Of a DNA stretch of 64,000 nt, positions 54,929 through 63,734 are shown in pieces. This DNA is from Prolixibacter bellariivorans ATCC BAA-1284 (GTDB lineage Bacteria > Bacteroidota > Bacteroidia > Bacteroidales > Prolixibacteraceae), in NCBI RefSeq assembly GCF_000621705.1, contig NZ_JHXO01000009.1, positions 62,001 through 126,000 of the forward strand, given 5' to 3'. The notes beneath the pieces were generated by a model. It was not told the origin of the DNA, searched no databases, and saw only the letters and a program-made list of their open reading frames with translations. A program made the position numbers and the translations under genes. The stretch's first letter is position 1, and every line of letters starts with the position of its first letter.

Positions 54929-57355
54929 ATGAAGCTTTTCAGAAAGATAAAACACAATTGGAAATGGTTTGCCATTAATGCCGTTGGACTCAGCACAGCG
55001 GTAGCTTGTACCCTGGTTATTTATCTTTATACAACTCAACAGTTCAGTTATGACCGGTTCAACACCAAAGCCGACCAAATCTACCGTATAACGACTAACA
55101 GCAACAGTGGCGCAACCTCCATTCACCCGGCACGGGTAACCGGTGACTGGCCAAAACAACTGGTTTCCGAATATCCGGCCATTGAAAAAATGGTGCGGCT
55201 TTTCCCTTTCCGGAGAGCGATTATTAAGATTGGAGACAAAAGATTTTATTCGGAGCATGCCTTCTCCACCGACAGTACCTTCTTCAATATTTTCGATTTC
55301 AAAGTGCTGTCCGGCGATCCGGAAAAAGCCTTCGACCAGCCGAACCGGGCTTTCATCAGTCGTAGCCTGGCTATGAAGTATTTTGGTAACCTGAATGTAG
55401 TTGGGAAAGAGATCTCCATTCTGCATCAGCAGGAACCCGAACCCAAAGTCTACACCATTGACGGTGTGATGGAGGATTTTCCGGTCAATTCGCATTTCCA
55501 CGCCGATCTGCTCACGTCATATACCGAAGTAAAAGGACAAACACCCTGGGCCTACACTTACTTTTTGCTAAAAAAAGGAACTGATGCTAAAGCATTGCAG
55601 GCAACGATTCAAAAGAATTGGGAAAAAGACAATGACACAGGTAACCCGGTTCCGACACTTGATTTACAAAAGCTGACTGATATTCACCTGTATAGCCACA
55701 AAACCCGGGAAATGGAAAAGAACGGAGATATCCGATCTATCCTCCTTCTCATCAGCGGCGGTATCATTATTCTGTTCATCGCCCTGATCAACTTTCTGAA
55801 CCTGAGTCGCGTTCAGTTTATTTCCGAAATCAAGTCCATCCAGGTGAAGCGAATCAACGGAGCTTCGAAACCAATCATTGCCCGCGAAATGGTATCCGAA
55901 TCATTGATTCTTTCCGGACTTTCTGTCATCGTTGGTTTAGTCGCTGCATATAAAATAAGCGGCTATTTGAATATTCCCATCTTTCAGGGAACTCAGGTGG
56001 ACAACATTGCAGCAATTAGTCTCCTCTTCATAGTTGGAGTGGCCCTCTTGTCTGTTGTTCCATTAATCACTTCCAAACTCGTTTCAGACGTAAAGGTGAG
56101 CGAAACCAAAATGAGTTTGTACACCTTCCCTATGGTTTTGCAATACACCCTGGCCGTGATCGCCATTACAGGCACCCTTGTTCTCAACCGTCAAATCGAT
56201 TACATCAATAACGAACATCCAGATGCTGAAAATGCCAACATGGTGGTGATGGCTAATAATCCGTGGGATGCCGTTCAACGTTACGAAACATTCAAGACCG
56301 AACTGTTGAAACATCCTTCCGTTACCAACGTGACGGCAGCTATGGAAGAACCGGGAGGCAATATCCTTGATGGTGCCCGGTTTACCATGGAAGGTGTAGA
56401 GAAAAAACCGAACCAGGCTATCAACATCTTCACTACTGACTCCAACTTCTTTTCTACCATGGGCATTCATCCCATTGCCGGAACTGTGGATTTAGGTTAT
56501 ACCCCATCACAGCAATGGGAAGCTGATGCCGTCACATTAAGCGAAATGCGCACAGCCAAAAATCCGGATAAGAAAGAAATGGCCGAACTGGAAAAGAAGC
56601 TTGGTAATTACAGCGAAAAATATATCCTCAACGTAAGTGCTCTGAAAATGCTGGGCATCAGTAACCCGAAAGATGCCATTGGTAAGCGTTTTCGATTGAA
56701 TTTCTTTCTCCCAGACCTCTTCCCGGAAGGGAAAATTGTGGCAGTAGTTCCCGATTTTCATTATACCGATTTGCACAGCAAGGAACGGCCATTGGTCATC
56801 ACCCCGAGAAAAATGTTCAACTACTGCTTCCTTATCGGGATTAATCCGGCACAACGAAAAAAGGCGATAGCGACCATCGCAGCAGTCTGGAAAAAGGTGA
56901 ACCCAGATTACCCGTTCCAGTACGAATACATTGCCGACAGCTATAAGAAAGTGTATTCCACCGAATATGCCCAAACAAAAGCACTTTCGTTGTTTGCTCT
57001 GATTTCCATTATCCTTTCATCACTGGGAATATTTGCCATGGCATCGTTCAGTACACAACGCCGGACCAAGGAAATTGGTATCCGAAAAGTAAATGGAGCC
57101 CGGGTTAGCGAAGTAATGACCATGCTTAATCAGGATTTAGTGAAATGGGTAGCCATTGCATTTGTCATTGCCACTCCGGTTGCCTGGTATGCCATGGACA
57201 TATGGCTCAGTAATTTCGCATACAAGACGTCGTTGAGTTGGTGGATATTTGCCCTGTCCGGAATACTGGCTGTTGGGATTGCCATGCTGACGGTTTCGTT
57301 CCAATCGTACAAAGCAGCCACGAAAAATCCGATAGATGCATTACGCTACGAGTAA
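54929..57355 (+). CDS. Duplicated MacB/FtsX-type ABC permease P16, last of the array
   Basis: 808 residues, 15 bp after P15. TM1 is about 13-35, TM2 begins near 267, TM5 near 399. Core 2 is enlarged by a charged helical insertion at about 515-560 (SEMRTAKNPDKKEMAELEKK), not seen in the other members. First coupling helix: EIKSIQVKRINGASKPII. The coupling helix of the second half is consensus (KEIGIRKVNGARVSEVMTML). The end is an outlier: IWLSNFAYKT, LSGILAVGIAMLTVSFQSYK, then AATKNPIDALRYE. The start used here gives a short, normal cytoplasmic N-terminus before TM1. Confidence 0.93.
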   Translation: MKLFRKIKHNWKWFAINAVGLSTAVACTLVIYLYTTQQFSYDRFNTKADQIYRITTNSNSGATSIHPARVTGDWPKQLVSEYPAIEKMVRLFPFRRAIIKIGDKRFYSEHAFSTDSTFFNIFDFKVLSGDPEKAFDQPNRAFISRSLAMKYFGNLNVVGKEISILHQQEPEPKVYTIDGVMEDFPVNSHFHADLLTSYTEVKGQTPWAYTYFLLKKGTDAKALQATIQKNWEKDNDTGNPVPTLDLQKLTDIHLYSHKTREMEKNGDIRSILLLISGGIIILFIALINFLNLSRVQFISEIKSIQVKRINGASKPIIAREMVSESLILSGLSVIVGLVAAYKISGYLNIPIFQGTQVDNIAAISLLFIVGVALLSVVPLITSKLVSDVKVSETKMSLYTFPMVLQYTLAVIAITGTLVLNRQIDYINNEHPDAENANMVVMANNPWDAVQRYETFKTELLKHPSVTNVTAAMEEPGGNILDGARFTMEGVEKKPNQAINIFTTDSNFFSTMGIHPIAGTVDLGYTPSQQWEADAVTLSEMRTAKNPDKKEMAELEKKLGNYSEKYILNVSALKMLGISNPKDAIGKRFRLNFFLPDLFPEGKIVAVVPDFHYTDLHSKERPLVITPRKMFNYCFLIGINPAQRKKAIATIAAVWKKVNPDYPFQYEYIADSYKKVYSTEYAQTKALSLFALISIILSSLGIFAMASFSTQRRTKEIGIRKVNGARVSEVMTMLNQDLVKWVAIAFVIATPVAWYAMDIWLSNFAYKTSLSWWIFALSGILAVGIAMLTVSFQSYKAATKNPIDALRYE

Positions 57356-57670
57356 CCAATTAATTTAGGAAACAAGTAATGTGATCAGTGAGTTGACTAG
57401 TTTTCACCATTACTGCTATTCTCTAATGCGGAGACATATATCTGTACACTCCCTTTATCATTAGATTTAGCCGTATTTTTAACCCTGGAATATTGATTTT
57501 TAACTTTCAGTAACACACTAAAGCTATTTAGCTCTTTGTTGTTAGACGAAAAAAAAGTAGCTTTATTTTCAATTCGACCAAACCATAGCTATCTAACCGT
57601 ACCGGCCTGTACTTATATGGAAATCTTATCTTTCAAAAGATTTGAATATTTTACATAAAATACCGATAAA
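57356..57670. other. Intergenic region between the array and the M16 genes
   Basis: About 315 bp of AT-rich sequence without a gene. An imperfect inverted repeat (AGTAATG at 57375-57381 with CATTACT at 57418-57424) lies close behind P16 but has no T-run, so no clear terminator for the array is visible. A promoter-like pair is listed separately. Confidence 0.5.
57535..57565 (+). promoter_or_regulatory. Bacteroidota-type promoter for the M16 peptidase pair
   Basis: TTTG at 57535-57538, a 19-base spacer, then TAGCTTTA at 57558-57565: seven of eight matches to the -7 consensus TAnnTTTG at the expected spacing from the -33 TTTG. It predicts a leader of about 100 bases before the start codon at 57671. 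Confidence 0.5.
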
Positions 57671-59029
57671 ATGAAGAAAAAAGCATTCTTAGTTTTGAGT
57701 TTTTTCCTGGTATTATCAGTCGCAAAAGCTCAAAAGCCATCCAATTTTTACACGACTAAACTTTCCAACGGACTGGAAGTGCTGGTTATTGAAGACCATA
57801 GTGTGCCATTGGCTACCGTCGAAATCACAACAAAAAATGGCTCCTACACGGAACCGCCCGAGTTCAATGGTTTAAGCCACCTGTACGAGCACATGTTTTT
57901 TAAAGCCAATAAAGACTATCCCAGCCAGGAAGCCTTTATGGCTAAAGTTCACGAGCTCGGAATTGCTTTCAACGGTACAACCGGAAACGAGCGGGTCAAT
58001 TACTTTTTCACCCTTCCCAAGAGTAAATGGACAGACGGTTTGCATTTTATGAACTCCGCCATCCGTTATCCCTTGTTTCTTTCGAAAGAAATCAAAAAAG
58101 AAAATATTGTTGTCGACGGCGAGTTTCAGCGCCTCGAGTCGAACCCCTTCTTTTTGCTATCCGATTCGATGAAGCATGTATTGTGGGGCAATTTATACTC
58201 TCGTAAAAATCCTATCGGTATTCATCATATCATCAGGACTGCTACACCAGAAAAAATGCATACCATTCAGCATAAATATTACTGGCCCAATAATTCCATG
58301 CTAATTGTCAGCGGCGACGTCAACCATAAAGAAGTGTTCGCTAAAGTCAAAGACATTTTTTCAAGTTGGAAACCTTCGGATTTTGACCCGTTTAAAAAAT
58401 GGCCTATTCCAGAATTTCAACCGCTTGACTCTACCAACTATTTTGTGGTTACATCTCCCTACGCACGTGTTCCTATCATGATGCTGGAATGGCAGGGACC
58501 CGATACCCGTCGGGATGTGCACGACACGTATGTCGCCGATGTCTTCTCCACCATCCTGAGCCAAAACTCAAGCAAATTCCAAAAGATGTTGGTCGATAGC
58601 GGATTGGCCCTACAGGCAAATGTTGGTTATCAAACACTAAAATATACCGGGCCTATTAGTGCTATCGTCGTTCCTAACCCAACGAAAGTAGCAGCCTGCG
58701 CCGAAGCAGTGAAAAAACAAATTTCCATGTGGGACTCGCCCGACTACATCACAGATCAGCAATTGGAAAACGCCAAACGTCAGCTCGAAATTAACCATCT
58801 GCAGGAATCAGATGTAACTTCGGATCTGTCGCATACCATGGCTTATTTCTGGTGTTCGGCCTCTTTGGACTATTACTACAACTACATCCCGAACATCAAG
58901 AAGGTGACCAAACAGGATCTGATTAATTACGTCGATAAATACATTAAAGATAAGCCCTACGCTGCCGGATTGTTGATTAATACCAAGTCGGAAGCCCTGT
59001 TGCATCCTGCGACTTTTTGGAAGAAATAA
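57671..59029 (+). CDS. Secreted M16 family zinc metallopeptidase, catalytic subunit
   Basis: A 452-residue exported peptidase with a Sec signal peptide ending at KAQ (about residue 21). The inverted zinc motif HxxEH is H70-L-Y-E73-H74, and E151 in VVDGEFQRLESNP sits 77 residues after H74, the normal position of the third zinc ligand. The C-terminal M16_C half (from about 190, YYWPNNSMLIVSGDV) lacks the arginine/tyrosine pair expected to hold the substrate. That pattern, with the following gene, suggests a two-subunit M16B enzyme degrading or processing peptides in the periplasm. It starts a small operon behind the array, with its own probable promoter. Confidence 0.92.
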   Translation: MKKKAFLVLSFFLVLSVAKAQKPSNFYTTKLSNGLEVLVIEDHSVPLATVEITTKNGSYTEPPEFNGLSHLYEHMFFKANKDYPSQEAFMAKVHELGIAFNGTTGNERVNYFFTLPKSKWTDGLHFMNSAIRYPLFLSKEIKKENIVVDGEFQRLESNPFFLLSDSMKHVLWGNLYSRKNPIGIHHIIRTATPEKMHTIQHKYYWPNNSMLIVSGDVNHKEVFAKVKDIFSSWKPSDFDPFKKWPIPEFQPLDSTNYFVVTSPYARVPIMMLEWQGPDTRRDVHDTYVADVFSTILSQNSSKFQKMLVDSGLALQANVGYQTLKYTGPISAIVVPNPTKVAACAEAVKKQISMWDSPDYITDQQLENAKRQLEINHLQESDVTSDLSHTMAYFWCSASLDYYYNYIPNIKKVTKQDLINYVDKYIKDKPYAAGLLINTKSEALLHPATFWKK

Positions 59030-59059
59030 TCACAATTGCCATTATCAAAATAAAAAACT

Positions 59060-60364
59060 ATGAAAATTCAAAAATATATATTCGTTATGTTGCTTGTATC
59101 CTTATCACTGGGGGTACAGGCCCGAAATTCGGTAAAAGAAATGACGGTAAATGGCTTAAAGGTTGTTTTTATGCCATCGTCGAAACAAACCGTTGCAGCT
59201 ATTATGTTCTTCAAAGGGGGAACTGCCAACTATGATGCAAAGCAGCAAGGAATCGGTGCGTTAACCCTGGCTGCCACTTCCGATTGTGGTACGCAGAAAT
59301 ACTCAAAAGATGCCTTTAAAAATATGGCTGACAAATATGGGGTGAGCGTAAACGGTTCAGCAAGGTATGACTATGCAGCCATTAGCCTGGAATGCGTCAA
59401 ACCTTATTTTTCAGAGGGATGGAAGCTTTTTACAGAAGCGGTCAATCATCCCGTATTCGAGAAAAAAGAACTGGGTTTATTGAAGCAAAAGCTGATTGCC
59501 GGTATTCAAAACAGGAAAAGCAACCCGGACAACACGCTGTCTGATATGTGTATGAAGAATACATTTCAGGGTACACGCTACGCCTATCAAGTTCCCGGAA
59601 CCGTTGAAACAATGAAGGCCTTCACACAGGATGGTGTCAAAAATTACTACAACAAACTACTAAACGCCAACCGAATGGTACTGGTTATTGTAGGAAATTT
59701 GGAAGAACAGGACATCAGGAAAATGGTCGAAAAGGACTTTGGCAGTTTACCTTCAACTCCGGTTAAGCCGATGCCTGCAGCCATTGCAACCACCATCGAT
59801 ACCAACTCGCTGCATACTGAAAGCCGGAAATTGTCGACTAATTATATCCAGGGAATGCTGGGCGCACCGGCTTTTACCTCTCCCGATAGCTATGCTTTCC
59901 GATTAGCTTTCAACATACTGAGGAATAAATTATTCGAAGAGGTAAGGACCAAACGTAATCTGTCGTATGCTCCTCAAGCTTTCGCTTCGACTGGTTTTAT
60001 CCCCTATTCTGCAGTGTATGTCACCACAACCAAACCCAACGAAGCGGTAACCGTGATGGTGAACGAAATGGATACGCTAAAAAACGATGGTTTTACCGAT
60101 ACCGATTTGAGAGACTCAAAAAGTGAGTATACGACCTATTATTTCATGGGAAAACAGTCAACCTACAACACAGCATACTCCTTGGGGGTTGCCAAAATAA
60201 AAGGTTCGATAGACATGACAACTCACTTTATCGATCACATCGATGCAGTGACATTGCCACAAATGCAAAAAGTATTCAGCGAATATGCCAATGGAATTAA
60301 CTGGAACTATCTTGGCGATGAATCCATGATTGACAAAGACGTTTTCAATAGAAAAGTCGAATAG
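59060..60364 (+). CDS. Secreted M16-like protein, non-catalytic subunit
   Basis: A 434-residue exported partner, 30 bp after the catalytic gene. The signal peptide ends near VQA (about residue 21). Where M16 enzymes have HxxEH the chain reads GIGALTLAATSDCGT (about 64-78), so no zinc can be bound. The C-terminal half keeps LRNKLFEEVRTKRNLSYAPQ, which carries the R...Y pair used for substrate binding. This division (zinc in one subunit, R/Y pair in the other) is the arrangement known for heterodimeric M16B peptidases, so the two are inferred to act together. Confidence 0.9.
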   Translation: MKIQKYIFVMLLVSLSLGVQARNSVKEMTVNGLKVVFMPSSKQTVAAIMFFKGGTANYDAKQQGIGALTLAATSDCGTQKYSKDAFKNMADKYGVSVNGSARYDYAAISLECVKPYFSEGWKLFTEAVNHPVFEKKELGLLKQKLIAGIQNRKSNPDNTLSDMCMKNTFQGTRYAYQVPGTVETMKAFTQDGVKNYYNKLLNANRMVLVIVGNLEEQDIRKMVEKDFGSLPSTPVKPMPAAIATTIDTNSLHTESRKLSTNYIQGMLGAPAFTSPDSYAFRLAFNILRNKLFEEVRTKRNLSYAPQAFASTGFIPYSAVYVTTTKPNEAVTVMVNEMDTLKNDGFTDTDLRDSKSEYTTYYFMGKQSTYNTAYSLGVAKIKGSIDMTTHFIDHIDAVTLPQMQKVFSEYANGINWNYLGDESMIDKDVFNRKVE

Positions 60365-60389
60365 AAGAGTATCGTTTATTCAAACAAAG

Positions 60390-60430
60390 TCAGCCGATAG
60401 GATACCATTTCTGTCGGCTGATTCTTTTTT
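60390..60430. terminator. Terminator between convergent M16 and phosphatase genes
   Basis: TCAGCCGATAG pairs with CTGTCGGCTGA (one mismatch) and is followed on the plus strand by ATTCTTTTTT. The gene on the other strand ends inside the T-run, so the hairpin may serve both directions. Confidence 0.75.
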
Positions 60431-61052
60431 ATAACTGCCAGTCGTTTTTGTTTTTGGCTTTGTTGCTCACCGGTACGGTCTCCAAATGTTCGGCAAGGTT
60501 GCGAACCAGTTCATTAACCGAACCGTCCTCGTTTAACTCGAAACGACTAATGCTGGTGTTCTCCGGCGCATCCCAACGGGAGTAAGAATCATTGTCGAGA
60601 TTGTGCAGCACTGTCCAAAAAGCACGGATTAAACCGCCATGGCTCATCGCAAAAACCTTCTGCCCTTCATGCCTTTCCTTTAGCAGGGAAAGAAAAGCTT
60701 TGGCACGCACAATCAAATCTTCCGAGGTTTCAGCTCCTTCGGGCAAGTCTACCTCGTTCCAGTTTTTAGGAAACGGCTTCCCCTGCCATCCCGCCAGGAA
60801 ACGTTCGCGTAAAAGCGGTTCAGGAATAATCTCGTATCCGGGATGAAACCGGAGTACTTCTTCCGTCGTCTTCATCGTGCGTCGCAGGTCGCTGGAATAT
60901 ATCACATCGAATTCTTCATCCTTTAAATATTCAGCTAAAGCTTTAGCCTGCATCATTCCATCTTCACTAAGCGTTCCGGGGGTTTGGCCCTGGCAAATGC
61001 CCTGCGCATTTTCAATCGTCTCTCCGTGTCTAATCAGCCAAAAATCAACCAT
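60429..61052 (-). CDS. Histidine phosphatase family protein (phosphoglycerate mutase-like)
   Basis: A 207-residue soluble enzyme. The phosphate-accepting histidine is H9 in LIRHGET; the partner features are SSDLRRTMKTTEEVL, the proton donor region around EPLLRERFLAGWQGKPF, and the second histidine in AMSHGGLIRAF (about residue 144). Size and motifs fit the broad-specificity small phosphatases related to alpha-ribazole phosphatase and cofactor-dependent phosphoglycerate mutase. The substrate cannot be told from the sequence. It lies on the same strand as, and downstream of, the M24 peptidase-like gene, 135 bp away. Confidence 0.92.
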   Translation of the reverse strand: MVDFWLIRHGETIENAQGICQGQTPGTLSEDGMMQAKALAEYLKDEEFDVIYSSDLRRTMKTTEEVLRFHPGYEIIPEPLLRERFLAGWQGKPFPKNWNEVDLPEGAETSEDLIVRAKAFLSLLKERHEGQKVFAMSHGGLIRAFWTVLHNLDNDSYSRWDAPENTSISRFELNEDGSVNELVRNLAEHLETVPVSNKAKNKNDWQL

Positions 61053-61187
61053 TACTTTTCTTTTGCTTTTTCGCCAGCTAAGGAAATCAACATTCGTAAG
61101 TAAAGTGCAAACTTATCATCAACACTACCTTAAATCAGGGACCTCTTTACGGTTTTGAATCTGGCACAACAGATTTCATTGTCATTC

Positions 61188-62381
61188 TTAATCGACCAGA
61201 ATCAGTCCTGGATTATTTCCGGTAATACTACGCCCGCCTTCGGAGGTCACCACAAAGGTATTCTCCGTTCCCACCATACCAACACCTTCGATACCCTTCT
61301 TCGGCTCAACGGCAAAAACCATATTCTCTACCAGCGGGGCCTTAAATCCTTTCGCCAGTACCGGGTATTCATCCACAGTTAACCCGACACCGTGCCCGAG
61401 GAACTTCACCTGGCGGGTTCCAAAACCCATAAAGTTCTGTTTAAATTCCGGGGTAAGGTCATTCATGATGGTCTCATAAATGTTCTCAGGAATCGCTCCC
61501 GGCTTCAGCATTTCGGCAACCCGGTCGTGTATGTCGACACATTGCTGATGGATAGCCCTCACCTCTTTCGGTAGCGACTGTCCGAACATGTAAGTCATGG
61601 TCTTGTCCGAATGGTATCCGTTCATCCCGAATCCCATGTCGATAAATACCAGTTCGCCCTTCTTCAGTTTCCGGTCACGGTTTCCAAAGCTGGTCACTGC
61701 GGCATTCAGTCCGCGGTTCCCGCCGGGGCCGTCAAAATTGGTCGGATACAAAGAGTTTTCGCCGAACGACAGCTGGGCAACAGCCACATCGGTATCGTGC
61801 ATGGCAAAACGGGCGATTCCCTGGTGCCCTTCCTTCACCATCGCCTCGTACAGCTCAGCGGCTAAATCGGTTTCGGTCATTCCTTCACGGAGCAGTCCGG
61901 GGACAATATCTTCCAGTACCTTCCGGTGATTTTCTCCCGCCAGTTCCATAAAATGTAACTCCCAGGCACTCTTCAGTGCACGGGTCTGGGCAATCTGAAA
62001 ATCGAGTGACTTATATGAAGAAAAAGGAAAATGCTTCTGAAAACGCTGAAACATGGCCAGTGGCACAAATTCCGTTTCCAGGTGTACTTCTCCGGGCAAC
62101 TGAGAATAAGCCTGCGCTGCATCGCGGTAGCTGCTCATTGACTCAATAGCCGGAAATTCCGACTCCTCCAGGGTCCGTTCATACCCCTTTCGCGCCCACA
62201 CCGTAGCGTCCTTTTCTCGTTCGATCACCAACATGCCTTCAGGCATGGAACCGGTGAAATACAACAGGTTTATTTTGCTAAACACAACGGCCATTTTCCA
62301 ATCCGGATGCTGTTGATCCATCAGTTGGCGGAAGGCCTTCATTCGTGCGTTCAGTTCTGAAACAGGTGTTTTTTCGCTCAT
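61188..62381 (-). CDS. M24 family Xaa-Pro aminopeptidase-like metalloenzyme
   Basis: A 397-residue cytoplasmic protein with a creatinase-type N-terminal domain (about 1-140) and a pita-bread catalytic domain. All five metal ligands can be placed: D248 (FIDMGFG), D259 (GYHSDKT), H330 (FLGHGVGL), E359 (FAVEPKK) and E373 (GTENTF). The catalytic fold therefore looks active, with a dinuclear metal site. Xaa-Pro aminopeptidases and Xaa-Pro dipeptidases share this layout; which of the two it is cannot be decided by reading. Preceded by a lipoprotein hydrolase gene on the same strand, 120 bp away. Confidence 0.93.
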   Translation of the reverse strand: MSEKTPVSELNARMKAFRQLMDQQHPDWKMAVVFSKINLLYFTGSMPEGMLVIEREKDATVWARKGYERTLEESEFPAIESMSSYRDAAQAYSQLPGEVHLETEFVPLAMFQRFQKHFPFSSYKSLDFQIAQTRALKSAWELHFMELAGENHRKVLEDIVPGLLREGMTETDLAAELYEAMVKEGHQGIARFAMHDTDVAVAQLSFGENSLYPTNFDGPGGNRGLNAAVTSFGNRDRKLKKGELVFIDMGFGMNGYHSDKTMTYMFGQSLPKEVRAIHQQCVDIHDRVAEMLKPGAIPENIYETIMNDLTPEFKQNFMGFGTRQVKFLGHGVGLTVDEYPVLAKGFKAPLVENMVFAVEPKKGIEGVGMVGTENTFVVTSEGGRSITGNNPGLILVD

Positions 62382-62501
62382 GAGAGATTGCTTTAATCAG
62401 CAAAAATAAGCGATTGATGGAAAAAGACGGGGCTTATGCCGGCCTGATTGCCTAACATTAATTTTGTGTGAACTTCCTGGGACAATCCCAGCACCACTAT
62501 T

Positions 62502-63734
62502 TCATTGCTGTGCCTGTAGCTTTTCAAGCACTTCGGTGTAATGCTTCATATCCGTGTTCTCCGGTTCGGCCAGACGGTAAATCATCAGGATTTGTTCCAG
62601 ATGAGGAATATCTTTCTGTTCGGCGAGCTGCTTTGAATAAGTATAGCAGACAATTCCCAGGAAACCGCCCAGTCGTTTATAGGCCATTCGCTTCATCATA
62701 TTGGGCTCCGAAACCATTTCCTGATGCAACGCCGAAACCTCCTTCTTCCACCAATTTTCATCCTTCGAAAAAAGGGACTGGAGATACACCTGACGCCGCG
62801 AAAATTCGAACTGTAAACTGGCGGTTAACTGCGACAGTTGTTCCTGGCAAGCCGGCTTGCCGGTCAGTTCGTTCGTCATGGTTTGGAATGAACCCGCCTT
62901 ATCAAACGCTTCCACCGAAGCCATGTTGCGGCCAATACAGGTGGCCTGCAGTAACGCTCCCGCTCCGGCCAGCGAATCGATTCGCACCTGTTGCGCTTTC
63001 ACATACGTTGCCACCTCCTTTTTCGGGGCGTCCTTTTCAGGCAGAGCCGACAGCCTGAACCAGCCAAACACACTGGTCAACCGTTTTTTTGTAGGCCAGG
63101 CATGCGATGCTTCCATCAACTCAATGTGAACATTGGCAGGCCTGTTTCCGGGCTGAAGAATATACCGAACCATTTCCGAAAAATTAAAATCGTCCATCCC
63201 GATAAGGCCCATAACCGGGCAACTTATGGCGGCAAGTTGATCAGGACTGGCGAAAGCACCACACGCCATTACCCCGTCAACCGGATGATTCGCCGCGTAC
63301 CCCAACATCATTCGCGCCCCTCCGGAGAAACCAGCCAGGTAAATTTCTTTCCCTACCGGAAAACGCTTTCGCACGTCGGCAATCAACTGGTTCAGCTCCT
63401 GCATATAATGCGGGTCGTCATTCTGAATAAGATTGGAGGCGACCAGCACCGCCGGATAAGTCGACGCCGCCTCCTTCAAATGCTTCACCGCTGTTTGTCC
63501 CGAGCCATGCGGATCGATGGCAATCAACAGAGGTAAACGGATAGCCGCTGACTGACGGGCCGGAACAAACACCTCGTAGGTATGCTCCGGGTTCGACTGG
63601 CAGGAATCGGTTCGTTCCACCGCCGGAACCGGCTCACTGCGTTTATGAGTCGACTGGCAGGCAAAAGTAACGCCGGAAAGGGTTAACGCCAGAAACAATT
63701 GGATAACAGAAACAGGACGCATAATTCTCATCAT
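62502..63734 (-). CDS. Lipoprotein alpha/beta hydrolase (dienelactone-hydrolase/esterase-like)
   Basis: The ATG at 63734 (410 residues), or the next codon at 63731, is chosen because a signal segment (VSVIQLFLALTLSGVTFAC) follows at once; a longer frame up to 63926 would bury it behind 64 polar residues. C26 is the likely lipidated cysteine though the lipobox is not ideal. The hydrolase core shows LLIAIDPHGSG (oxyanion region), the nucleophile S137 in LAGFSGGARMMLGY, an acidic GMDDFN loop (about 179-184) and H211 in EASHAWP. Residues about 230-410 are helical and lack catalytic motifs. The natural substrate is unknown. Confidence 0.85.
   Translation of the reverse strand: MMRIMRPVSVIQLFLALTLSGVTFACQSTHKRSEPVPAVERTDSCQSNPEHTYEVFVPARQSAAIRLPLLIAIDPHGSGQTAVKHLKEAASTYPAVLVASNLIQNDDPHYMQELNQLIADVRKRFPVGKEIYLAGFSGGARMMLGYAANHPVDGVMACGAFASPDQLAAISCPVMGLIGMDDFNFSEMVRYILQPGNRPANVHIELMEASHAWPTKKRLTSVFGWFRLSALPEKDAPKKEVATYVKAQQVRIDSLAGAGALLQATCIGRNMASVEAFDKAGSFQTMTNELTGKPACQEQLSQLTASLQFEFSRRQVYLQSLFSKDENWWKKEVSALHQEMVSEPNMMKRMAYKRLGGFLGIVCYTYSKQLAEQKDIPHLEQILMIYRLAEPENTDMKHYTEVLEKLQAQQ

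Noticed and set aside
16968-57355. Classical MacAB-TolC drug efflux system
   Set aside because: No MacA-like, TolC-like or ATPase gene is present, and the permeases lack the ATPase domain fused in true MacB.
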